NCBI GenBank assembly: GCA_947095585.1
Contig: OX352764.1
Span: 1,659,001-1,723,000 of the forward strand
Origin: Nephrocerus scutellatus
Lineage: Eukaryota; Arthropoda; Insecta; Diptera; Pipunculidae
Direction: 5' to 3'
DNA length: 64,000 bases
Positions 31,899 to 41,785 of the stretch are shown here, in pieces; the stretch's first letter is position 1, and each line of letters starts with the position of its first letter. Both the position numbers and the translations under genes were made by a program. The notes below the pieces were generated by a model. The model saw only the letters and a list, made by a program, of their open reading frames with translations, was not told where the DNA came from and searched no databases.

Positions 31899-34065
31899 TT
31901 TTTTTTTTTTTATATATTAAGAAACAACTTATGAATACTTTAACCATCATCCTTCAAGAACTTGTTAACGGCTAATTTGAACGCCTGCAGATTATAAGAT
32001 TCTGGAAACACGTGTTCGACCAATTGATTCCACATCGAAGATACTCTAGGAAAAAAGGAGGATTTAAAGTGTTGGGTTCTACATGAAAAAAGTTTTAAGG
32101 CAAATCTATGTTGATTGCACCTTAAACGAGTGTTTACGTTACTGAGAAAAGGCCCAGGAACTAGAGAACGGGTTTCTAAAGAACATTTACCGTTGTAAAA
32201 TTTATAGAAAACAGATAAAGCTCCAACACTTCGTCTCTGCTCCAAAGTATCAAGAGACGAAGTAATGGTTACATCGTTTATCAAACGGATAACTCTATTC
32301 TGAACACCATCAAGATGAACCAAATGCGATCTTGGAGCACCACCCCACACATATGAATTAAATTCTAAAATTGGTCTAATATAAGATTTATATAATCTTA
32401 ACACTTCAGAGGGAGTGAAGTAGAAGTTACAACGTCTTATGAAGCCTAAACATTGGCTAGCTCTTTTTGAAATTTCATAAATATGTTCTTTCCAAGAAAG
32501 ATCACTTGATACTTTTAAACCTAACAACTTAAGTGAATCAGATCTCGCAATAGAGGTACCATTAATAACAGGAGGAACATAATGTTGAGTTGTCTTCTGA
32601 GAAAAAAGGCAAGACTGGAATTTATTTGGGTTAAATTCTACTCTGTTAGAAATGCCCCAATCAAGAATGATTTGAATATTAGACAGAATAGTCAAATTCA
32701 TTAATTCACGTGAACCATTCAAGCGAGAATTGCATTCTTTTTGATTGTCAAACTCAATGGAGGCCGATAGTGTTGTATCATCAGCAAATGAATGGATATC
32801 ACAGGTTGTAGAAGACAATAGGTCGTTGATATATATCAAGAAGAGCGTGGGAGACAAGGATGATCCTTGAGGTACGCCAGCATTGATCCCATGTGAATCT
32901 GAAGATATACCATTTAATACAACTTTTATTTTACGGTTCCATAAATAATTCTCAATCCATGTAATGAGAGAGGAGTGTAAATTCAGCGCACGAATCTTAT
33001 TAATAAGACAATCATGCCATACTCTATCAAAAGCTTTAGCAATATCTAAGGAAACAACGCTTGATTCACCTAGGTTTTCAATGCTTCGCTCCAAACAATG
33101 AGTCATGCACGTCATTAGTTCGCCTGAAGATCGATTTTTACGAAATCCATACTGAACATCGGATAAAAGAACATTCGAATCCAGATAGTTCATTAGTCTG
33201 AAATTAACGATAGATTCCATTACCTTCGATAGAACCGACAACAAAGCAATAGGTCGGTAGTTCGTAGGTGCCGATTTATCACCTTTTTTCGGAACGGGTT
33301 GAATATTTGCTATTTTCCAAAATGATGGAAAAACACCTGTCTTCATTGAGAGATGAAACAATTTGCTAAGCGGTTTTGCCAAAGTATGATGACAACTTTT
33401 CAATACTAATGGCGGAATACCGTCGGGGCCAGTCGCTTTATTGGGGTCAAGTTCTTTCAGAATCTTTGAAACAACGCGTTTCCGAAAATAGATTTTAGAC
33501 ATACCTGGGCCTAGATTCGGGAGAATTGGTGGGCTTTGATTAGTTAAAGGAAGAGTAGACGCACCAGCGAAATGAGAAGCTAAGAGATTAGCTTTCTCAA
33601 TATTAGTTCTATAATGAATACCATTATGAAATAAAGAAGGAATAGACGAAGTATTGTCTGCAAAGTTTCTTTTAACCAATGCAGCAAACGACCAAAAGCT
33701 TCGACTGTTTGAATCAGAATCCAATATTTTTCGCATGCTATCTCGAATCTTAAGGTCATATATTATTTTGGACCTTTTCAATATAGCGTTTGATCTGTTT
33801 CTAGCTATTCGAAACTTTACAAGGTTTTCTTCAGAAGTGCAACTAACGTAGTCCAAATGGGCTGCTTTTTTACACGCGACTGATGACCTGCAATGTTCGT
33901 TAAACCATTTATTTTTATGAGTATTTTTCTTTTTAAATGAAGAAGGAATGCAATTTTTCATTCCTAGCAAAATGGTTGACGTGATAAGTTGTGATGCTTC
34001 ATTAGCATTATTGCTGGAAAAACAGGTTGACCAATCAAATGAGCTATAAAATTGGTTCAGGTTGG
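31868..34065 (-). mobile_element. 5'-truncated Jockey/CR1-type LINE with poly-A tail
   Basis: The element reads on the minus strand from about 34065 to a poly-A tract at 31911-31868 (T run on the plus strand, one G interruption). The 3' UTR is only about 28 bp between the stop at 31940 and the A tract. The 5' end falls in the linker before the RT next to an ATGG tandem tract (34074-34085), so the endonuclease and any ORF1 are missing. I could not identify an unequivocal target-site duplication. The intact reading frame makes this the youngest-looking insertion in the window. Confidence 0.85.
31940..33970 (-). CDS. LINE reverse transcriptase, 676 aa, uninterrupted
   Basis: RNA-directed DNA polymerase of a Jockey/CR1-group LINE. 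Rough residues: basic linker 1-110; KATGPDGIP (178-186); NYRPIALLSVLSKVMESI (237-254); QYGFRKNRSSGELM (273-286); VSLDIAKAFDRVW with the first catalytic Asp at 309 (306-318); GVPQGSSLSPTLFLIYINDL (365-384); SFADDTTLSA with catalytic Asp 397 and 398 (394-403); LLGLKVSSDLSWKEHI (482-497); a C-terminal arm with SYIRPILEFNSYVWGGA (529-545) and FFPRVSSMWNQLVEHVFPES (639-658). All three catalytic aspartates are present. There is no RNase H and no endonuclease. The start is simply the first Met: the frame stays open upstream for about 27 further codons (to about 34050) with recognisable linker sequence and then meets a stop, so the true ORF2 start was lost by 5' truncation. Confidence 0.9.
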   Translation of the reverse strand: MLGMKNCIPSSFKKKNTHKNKWFNEHCRSSVACKKAAHLDYVSCTSEENLVKFRIARNRSNAILKRSKIIYDLKIRDSMRKILDSDSNSRSFWSFAALVKRNFADNTSSIPSLFHNGIHYRTNIEKANLLASHFAGASTLPLTNQSPPILPNLGPGMSKIYFRKRVVSKILKELDPNKATGPDGIPPLVLKSCHHTLAKPLSKLFHLSMKTGVFPSFWKIANIQPVPKKGDKSAPTNYRPIALLSVLSKVMESIVNFRLMNYLDSNVLLSDVQYGFRKNRSSGELMTCMTHCLERSIENLGESSVVSLDIAKAFDRVWHDCLINKIRALNLHSSLITWIENYLWNRKIKVVLNGISSDSHGINAGVPQGSSLSPTLFLIYINDLLSSTTCDIHSFADDTTLSASIEFDNQKECNSRLNGSRELMNLTILSNIQIILDWGISNRVEFNPNKFQSCLFSQKTTQHYVPPVINGTSIARSDSLKLLGLKVSSDLSWKEHIYEISKRASQCLGFIRRCNFYFTPSEVLRLYKSYIRPILEFNSYVWGGAPRSHLVHLDGVQNRVIRLINDVTITSSLDTLEQRRSVGALSVFYKFYNGKCSLETRSLVPGPFLSNVNTRLRCNQHRFALKLFSCRTQHFKSSFFPRVSSMWNQLVEHVFPESYNLQAFKLAVNKFLKDDG

Positions 34066-34067
34066 TT

Positions 34068-36335
34068 CTATGGATGGATGGATGCTTAGCTTAAGGGTAA
34101 TGCTCCTTTGAAACATGAATCTGACCACATTGAGCACAGTTTTTACATTCCTCAGCTCAGCTCAGCCCACAGTAGAGGAACCTTAACATTTAAAAGCATG
34201 AAAAAGTTTTTTAATGATGAGATGACCAATGCAACAGAAATAAAAACAAAAACAAAAGAAATAAAAAAAAAAACCCAAACTCACACGACCCAAAGTCAAT
34301 TCTGATTCTCCGGTTATCCGAAATAATTAGTTCGGTCTGACCTAGCGCTGGTGTTTGCTTAGTGGTGGGAAGCGGATAGGTTCTGTAGTCTGTATCTGCA
34401 GTGTGGCAACCATTCGATTCATCCAGCAGCAGGAGCTGCATCATCCAGGTGTATTCGAAAGTGGGGCCATGCAACTTATCTCAGTTTGAATTTTTCGTTT
34501 TTTTTTTTGGTTCGGTGCTCGGTGTTTCCATCGTTGACTGCACAAAGTGGAAAAGTTTTTTTTCCAGCTTCTAGTCCTAGAAGCAACCAAAAAGAGGGTT
34601 GCGGCTGGCTGGCTGCTGAATGAAACAAATTGCGGATTCTGTTCATTCAGAAATTGCATTGCGGCGAAGGCGATGCAGAGTACGTAAGTGAGCAGCACCT
34701 GCAATCGTTTGGGTTTGTGGTCCGCTCTGCATCAAGGCGCTGCATGGTAGTAGGAGAAGGAAAGTGCGAATAAAAGCGCGGAGGAAAATTGTATTGCTTC
34801 ATTATGGATGCGGCATGGGGTGATGTGATCGAACGGCGTTGTCTATCTCTCTCACACCTCGGAAGGAAAGATGCATTCAGCATAGGTTTAAAAGAAGATT
34901 CTTCTTCGAGCGGGTAATTGTCGTGGTGGAGTACCCAAACTGTCATTCTTCGGGTAATATTGGAGTGGGGAGCATCCCACTGCACCGCTACTGCAATGCA
35001 AACAGATGTTTGTTGAAGAGTTTCGGGTGGGTCACCTCTAGACATATAACATCGTTTCAGCTCATAAACCTTGAGATTAATTTCCAGTGTTTCAAGGGTG
35101 GAAAACTTTGGCTAACACATGTTCCGAGCAGAGCACCTTAACTTCAACTTATTCTTTGTCTCGCTTCTTGCACTTTCTGGGTTCGTCGTTTTGGTCCTTT
35201 TTCATATCTCAGATATTTCTTCGTGGGCACTGAAAGCGAATGAACTCGAAATAGAATGGAAGGACACGAAGACGACGGCAAGGGCGATAGCGACATATCC
35301 CATCCTCTTCTGTGACTTTATTAGTATGTAATAAATATTTGTCTCGAAGCATTGGAGCTTAAAGGTGGGTGGAGCAGGCAGGCAGCAGGAACTGAGTAGC
35401 TCTTAAGGAAGAAGTTTTCTACTAAAACAAAAGTAAACATCTGTTCCTGTTGTACAGGTCGACTTGAAGGACATATTGAGGATATCTGCTCGGGGTTTTC
35501 TTCCCCCTCTGTCTCTATCATTGCCAAGGAACATCAAAATGAAGCAAAAGGATTGTTGCGCCAGAAGAGTTGCACAATTTAAGTGAAATCAAATTGGAAG
35601 AAATATTTTATTTAACTCATATTACAAGTACAAGTTGCAGGCATGTTGTTGTTGGGGGTGCAATCATCCGATGCAGCACACATTGTTGTAATTTAAATAA
35701 CTAAGAATCAAGGGTGGATATGAGTCAGACGTGTGTATTACTCCACGATGACGACAGATGCCTGAGTCAATTGTCCAGTTATTGTGTGCCAATAAGCAAA
35801 ATCAAAATGGAAACTAATGCCGCTTTAGCGCAAATACAAATTTCTTTCCATATAAGGGTAGTAGAAGCTTTCTTTTTTATCAAAACGGTCGCCTGCCGTT
35901 AAGTTCACTGTACTGTGGACTAATATTTCAGGTAATCAAGCAATCGATATCTTGGAATTATTAATTCAAACGTGACTTTTGTGCCACATATAGACAAATA
36001 GATAGGTAAAAGGACATCTGTTTCGTTGGCATCATCCTCGTTGCTCTTCTTATGGGCATCTGTCCACAAACCAGCAGTTTCCATACGCAGAACTCATCTT
36101 TATCTAAACACTATGTGGTCACCGTCAATTGTTTTCTTGTACCAACCTATATAGTACCCAACTTTGATCATTTTAAAGTTATGAAATGCCAGCTTATGCA
36201 ATGCCTGGAATGACGGGGTGTCATTAGCGACGAGCTCTTTTGTCGAAAGTGAGTGCCAATATGGTATCAATAAAACCCTCCGGAATTGAATTAGTAGCTA
36301 TCCCTCTGACCGTTCAAGTCGTGTACAGCACCCGT
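34068..36335. other. TE-poor island; no gene recognised
   Basis: It begins at an ATGG tract. Frames up to 132 codons overlap on both strands without motifs. None of the window's repeat families occurs. Candidate host intronic or regulatory DNA. Confidence 0.4.
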
Positions 36336-36339
36336 TAAC

Positions 36340-36392
36340 CACATAAACACTGGTGTTCCCCAGGGCTCTATATGTTGTCCCCGACACTCTTT
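36340..36392 (+). pseudogene. Tiny RT fragment (GVPQGS block)
   Basis: The plus strand encodes NTGVPQGS and, one frame over, LSPTLF. Together these are the RT block GVPQGS-LSPTLF broken by a frameshift. No other RT block flanks it. It is immediately followed by the Helitron-like end motif. Confidence 0.6.
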
Positions 36393-36422
36393 TGACGTGA
36401 CAATGTCTCACTCTACATGGAA
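36390..36422 (+). mobile_element. Helitron-like 5' end motif, copy 1
   Basis: tcttttgacgtgacaatgtc followed by tcactctac. It matches the motif at 41137-41165 except for a few bases and starts with TC as Helitron 5' ends do. No further Helitron sequence is recognised after it. Confidence 0.4.
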
Positions 36423-36559
36423 TAAAATAGCTTTAGGCAGGCTCTGTACGAATACTTCAGGTCAAATTTTCATTGTTTTTTTTAAACTTGCAATTTTATT
36501 ATTTTAGCCGTGTAACGTAACTTTGTAGTCTGTAGGCCACCCAGGGTTCGTTTCTGCTC

Positions 36560-38110
36560 TTCTTCCTTGCAAAAAATTTCCGGTCCTAAATTTGAGCCGA
36601 TGTCATCCAGTTTTGCATTCATAAACTCTGGGCATCCTGATCTATGCCATCCATCCAGCGTAGGCTTGGCCGGCCTCGTTTTCGTGTTCCATAAATCCTA
36701 CCGCAAAGTACTTTCCGAGTAGGATCCTCTTCGCTCATGCGAGCTAGGTGTCCTGCCCACCGTAGCCGACCAAGCTTTATTTTCTTCACTATCCCGACAT
36801 CGCGGTAACGCTCGTAGATCTCATCATTATAGAGTCTCCGGAATCGTCCTTCCTCACATACAGAGCCAACAATTCTCCGTAAGACTTTTCTCTCGAACGC
36901 GGCTAAGAGGTCAGAATGCTTTTTGCTAAGCATCCAAGTCTCGGATCCTTATGTAAGTATGTCCATTGTCTTATACACCAGCAGCTTAGATGTTATGGTT
37001 AAATTCCTGGATTTGAAGAGTCTTGACAGACTAAAGTAGGCTGTATTGGCTTTGAGCAACCGTGCGAGTATTTCTAGTTCCATGCTGTTGTCGGCTGCTA
37101 CAGTTGACTCGAGATAGTAAAAGGATTGCACTACTTCAATACTTTAATTGCGGGACCAATATTGGATCTTCTACTCGCAGGAAGACGTGGCCACCATGTA
37201 CTTTGTTTTGCTTTCATTTATGTGAAGCCGCCCCAGATTTCGTGCCACCTTCTCGATCTGTATGAAAGCTTCCTGTACAGTCCTTTAGTTTTTACCAACG
37301 ATGTCGATGTCGTATGCGTAAACCAGTCGTTGAATGGACTTATAGAGGATTGTTACGTCAGAGTCTCGGATGACTTTCTCCAACAACAGGGTTAAGAGTA
37401 CGCAAGGCAGTCCATCCCCTTGTCGGAGCCCGTTATAGATGTTGAATGGGCTTGATAGTGATCCGGATAATTTTTACTTTGCTTATAACATTGGTCATGG
37501 TCAACCTACATATTCGTGTCAGTTTATTTGGGATGCCGAATTCTCTCATGGCTTTATAAAGTTCTTCTGTGGCTATGCTATCATAGGCGGCTTTAAAGTC
37601 TATAAAAAGATGGTGTAGTTAGTTTTAAACCCCAAGGGTTTTTTTTCCGTCACATGCCTAAGGGAGTAAATCTGATCAGTTGTCGATTTGCCTGGGATAA
37701 AGCCACACTGGTATGGACCAATGATGACTTTAGCGTATGGGCCTATCCTGTCTTGAAGGATAGATGAGAAAATCGTATACGCGGTACTCAAGAACGTTAT
37801 ACCACGATAATTGCTGTATGTTGTGATATCTCCCTTCTTATGTATGGGTCACAGGATGCCTCTTCGTCAGCTGTCATCGGTTCTTCCTCCAATACTTGAA
37901 CTATTATTACATGAATTGCTTGTATTATGTACTGTGGGGTCTCCTATTTTAATCAGTTCCGCTGGGATCCCATCTGATCCCGGGGCCTTATTATTTTTGA
38001 GCGGATTTATCGCTCTGCTAACTTCGTCTATGCTTGATGGCGGCAGCATAGTTTGGTTTTCGGTCATTGCTGGAGCCTCCAATGGAGCACCCATTCTAAA
38101 ACATGTAGTA
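36560..38110 (-). mobile_element. RTE-clade LINE family C, copy 1, mostly 3' half
   Basis: Minus-strand blocks in order: MTENQTMLPPSSIDEVSRAI, NNKAPGSDGIPAELIKIGDP (38094-37870), then in other frames NYRGITFLSTAYTIFSSILQ, RIGPYAKVIIGPYQCGFIPG and KSTTDQIYSLRHV (fingers and palm start). After a stretch with a degraded catalytic region come NESKTKYMVATS, FYYLESTVAADNSMELEILA, NLTITSKLLVYKTMD, LAAFERKVLRRIVGSVCEEG, RFRRLYNDEIYERYRD and LGRLRWAGHLARMSEEDPTR with KVLCGRIYG (to 36619). RTE elements encode one ORF2 with endonuclease and RT. Here the endonuclease is absent and at least eight frame breaks disable the RT. Copies at 41.8 and 61.1 kb run in the opposite orientation. Confidence 0.85.
36619..36933 (-). 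pseudogene. RTE family C C-terminal domain, open segment
   Basis: 104 codons, open to a stop at 36619, with LAAFERKVLRRIVGSVCEEG, RRLYNDEIYERYRD, LRWAGHLARMSEEDPTRKVL and KRGRPSLRWMDGIDQDAQSL. This is the conserved C-terminal arm of RTE ORF2 proteins and the best preserved part of this copy. Confidence 0.8.
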
Positions 38111-38129
38111 AAGCACCTGGCATGGCACT

Positions 38130-38235
38130 AGTGATAGTCGTGCAGTCCATTAATCAAAGTTGGCAAATCGTCCGCATAACCAATGACAATATAGCCTGAT
38201 CTGTGAAGATCGATGTTAGTAGATAGTTAGAAGAT
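38130..38235 (-). pseudogene. Family D RT fragment with intact YADD
   Basis: The minus strand reads DLHRSGYIVIGYADDLPTLI then NGLHDYH. The homologous region of the family D copy on the plus strand (about 55680-55930) reads DFHRSGYIA-, then IGYFEDLGIFIS. The catalytic YADD is intact here and mutated to YFED there. The fragment is only about 105 bp and abuts RTE family C sequence. Confidence 0.65.
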
Positions 38236-38239
38236 AGCG

Positions 38240-41130
38240 TTATTAAGACAGCGATTTTTCGACGGGGTGTGGTGTAGTATGGTGTTATTTTTTTAACTAA
38301 GTATTATAATCAAAGTATTTAGTTGGTCTTGAGGTTTTTGTATGGGCGGGGTTGCTGATATGAAAGTCCTAAATGAAGCTTATACCTTTAGTATTAACAG
38401 AGCAATTTCCATTAACATGGGTCGGGAGACACTTAAGTAAGTTTTTTCTTAAATCCCCGATAAATGATGTCAACATTACTTGTTGTAGAACGATTTTTTT
38501 CTTAGAATATACCCAAGAATCACTTCCCAAATTATGCTTCACGAATTAGTGGACATGTATATGGGTGGGTTTTTTTTTGTTAATTAGTGAACGCTTTAAC
38601 GTATTTCGGGGGGGGGGGGGTGATATTAAAGTAAATAATACAAACTAGGGGCTCGTTTAATCATATAGCGGGCTGTGTGCAAAGTTTATCTGTTTATTAT
38701 TCGACCAACAATGTAACCAATTTTCGTCCTTTATCAGTGTTTGTGTTTCAATTCATGTGTTCCAAGTAGGAGAGGGGGCAGATGTTTTTTTTCCTTTTTT
38801 TTCGTATGCATAAATCTCAATTCAATGAAAGTGCGAAAGAAGGAAATTAATCCAACGCAGTGTCCACGCGTTCAACACCCACGCATGCAGACCAATTCAA
38901 GCCGAAGCGGACAATGTACACAATCACGTCCAGGCACACACACAAATCAGCCATGCTGCCATGCGTCTGTCTACCGCCCGGCTTCCACACAGATCCTGTG
39001 CAACACTGTGGCAAACTCAAATTCAATTCATGAATGAATCAATGATGGTATAAAGTTGCATTTATTAATAATAATTATTAATGAATATACATACAATATT
39101 TTGTGTAATTTAATTTGTTTTAATGAACAGCCAACACGCAGCACAGCAGCAAGCAGCGCCAACGTTTGTTTTTCCAGGATTTCTGCTTCGGCTCTCGTGT
39201 GGTTTTATCTACTGAACCCCCAGCACCCGTGGGATTGTGATGTGAGTTTTGCACAGCAGCACTGGATGCGTGTGAGCTTGTGAATGTGTGTTTGTGTCAT
39301 AGTCATTACCTGTGAGCTGGGAGCGGTGAACGGTGAGCGGTGCCTCCAGGGCTTCCACAGATCAGGTTAAATAAATATACGAGTGCCAATCGTTCCGAGT
39401 TCCGAGTCGAGTCGCGTCGAACGGTGTAATTCGAAACTACTGGAAGCCTCTTGCCTACATAATTAGTGCTCGGTTTCATGGGATGGTAGGATTGATAGTG
39501 TAGCGGCCGCATAAGAGCCGCAGGCCGTTGGGTTGGGTATCAATGCATTAATGAAAAATAAATAATTTTATTAATAATCAATACGGCGATGAATATTGAA
39601 ATGATTGTGTGAAGTGTTGTGTGTGTGTGTATGTGTGTGGGTCATGCATAATTCAAAGGCACACTGGAACATGAAAATTATGGACGCAAGGATGCTTACC
39701 AACATCTCATCAGCATCAGAATCAATAGACAGAACATAAAGTGTCCACTTGCACGCACTAATCGGCTTTTTTTACTAAAAAATTTCATCTCTGAGTGTTG
39801 CTTCAAGGATTTGAGGATCGATTTTATACAAGAATCGTTTTTGTACAACAAAACCACAGAGATGTGGCCACCGACGGGAGTCGATAACTAAAACCCCATG
39901 TAACCGGCGTCGTTGATTTTGTATTACATAACCGAAGAAACACACACACACATCTACAACACCAATGCACCAACAAGTAGTTGCGTTGTGTTGGTACCTT
40001 CCCCAATATGTGCATGTTATCCTTGTTAACATGGCCATCGGCTACTGACCACATAGCAGAAGCCACAAATTAAACTGCATGCATATCGAATATCCTGTGC
40101 TTCTCTATAGAATATTATTTAAGGTACGTTAGATAGAATCCTTGCTTTAAAAGGAGAAGAGTGTGCAGTTTCCTGTAGTAGAAAATGCCAGATTATAAGG
40201 AGATTCTTAATTCCTTTCAGTGACTTGCATTTTTTTTCTCCAATCCCAGTTGGAAGTCCACTCCAGTTCGGTTCTTCAACGACGCAGAAAACTTTATTCA
40301 GTGCGTAGACGCACTCGTGCCATTAATCTGATGGGAGGAACATATGCGTTTATCCTGATGACAAATGTTCATTTGTATCAATTTTTGTCTGTTCCTTCAT
40401 CCTGGGGGAAAATATCATCAGCGGCAATCTGGAGCATTGCCGTGCTGGTGAATCATCTTTCATAGTTAATGTTTTCTGTTTTTTCTTCTGGCATTTGGCA
40501 TCGGCTATACAGTTGCGGCATCCTGGCTGACATCCTGGAATGATTTGTCGTCTGTTTCAAATGCGAGTGCCCTATGTGGCTTGATGTGCACAATTTTTTC
40601 CAATTTCCTTGCGTTTAATAACGTCGTTGGGATTTCAATGGTTGTGTCACTCCGACTGTTGCGAAATGACAACAACACAATGCACGCACGCAAGGACGAC
40701 TAAAGACCCCAAGGATTTGTTCGAAAGATAAACTAAATTGTTTTTTGTTGTTGTTGTTTTTATTTTACCTCACTCACAGTCACTATCAGCACTCTGGGAA
40801 TAAATCATCTTGACCATCATTAGTTGTAATTTCGCCTCCCCATCTGGAAGCCTAATATTTGCTTTGTTTCAGTGCGGAGCCGTAGAGTAGCTGGGAAGAA
40901 GTTATGTAACTTCTTTATTGCAGCAATAATGGGATTTTATATAATAAACTGGAACCATCATTGCCTTCCATTAGAAGTAAAGACACCAAGTTAAACGTAC
41001 GAGTACGGAGAGAGTCTTTGAATAGGTGGTGTCACAAACCGCCTGGTTTATTTTCAGACAAATGCACACAATATACTTTTTCATGCTTATGTTGCCATGT
41101 TCCAAGTTTCCAGTTTTAGTTTATTTCTTT
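38240..41130. other. Unassigned, largely TE-poor island
   Basis: It contains a G12 run near 38610, a GT-rich tract near 39615 and dense TAATTA/TTAATAAT motifs at 39045-39120 and 39540-39590. Frames under 115 codons carry no domain. A 'gggtgtggt---tatggt' block near 38272 resembles one near 45618, which may mark an old repeat. Confidence 0.4.
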
Positions 41131-41131
41131 T

Positions 41132-41165
41132 TTTTTTTGACGTGACAACGTCTCACTACAAGGGG
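41132..41165 (+). mobile_element. Helitron-like 5' end motif, copy 2
   Basis: A TC plus T-run followed by gacgtgacaacgtctcacta and caagg. The core gacaacgtct recurs in the Helitron 3' end at 47812-47822. The motif directly precedes the 67-bp minisatellite, so the array may be internal to a non-autonomous Helitron whose other end was lost to the RTE insertion at 41.79 kb. Confidence 0.4.
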
Positions 41166-41186
41166 GTGATGTTCAAAAAGTAAAAT

Positions 41187-41660
41187 GTTAAGTGAGACAC
41201 TGTTATGACACACTGTTAAGTACCACACTTTTAAGTGAGATACTGTTAAGTGAGCCACTGTTAAGTGAGACACTGTTGTGACACACTGTTAAGTGACTGT
41301 TTGACACACTGTTCAGTGCCACACTGTTAAGTGAGACACTGTTGTGAGACAATGTTAAGTGACTGTTATGACAGACTGTTAAATGAAACACTGTTGTTAA
41401 ACACTGTTAAGTGAGACTTTGTTATAACACACCGTTAAGTGAGACACTGTTGTGACACACTGTTAAGTGACTGTTATGAAACACTGTTAAGTGCCACACT
41501 GTTAAGTGAGACACTGTTGTGACACACTGTTAAGTGACTGTTATGACACTCTGTTAAATGCCACACTGTTAAGTGAGACACTGTTGTGACACACTGTTAA
41601 GTGACTGTTATGAAACACTGTTAAGTGCCACACCATTAAGTGAGGCACTGTTAAATGTCA
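41187..41660 (+). repeat. Minisatellite with 67-bp higher-order period
   Basis: The base motif is cactgttaagtg with variants gagacactgttgtgacac, gactgttatga and gccacactgttaagt. These are ordered into a higher-order unit whose 'gagacactgttgtg' start recurs at 41441, 41508 and 41575 (67 bp each) and earlier at 41267 and 41333 (66 bp). The minus strand reads through part of it as a His/Leu/Ser/Val-rich frame, which is a by-product of the period and not a gene. Confidence 0.9.
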
Positions 41661-41785
41661 CTATTTTGAGAACTTTCCTCAAGCGATTCGCATGAAATTC
41701 CGAATGTAGGACTAAGATTCGACTATAAGACTTCTTCCAATGGAAATTCTGGGATATGGTCATTAGGATCTGGTAAGCTAGCGAC

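Noticed and set aside
41203..41391. His/Leu/Ser repeat protein
   Set aside because: Frame follows from the minisatellite period; not a gene.
41187..41660. CRISPR-like repeats
   Set aside because: Units are contiguous without unique spacers, and the genome is eukaryotic; it is a minisatellite.
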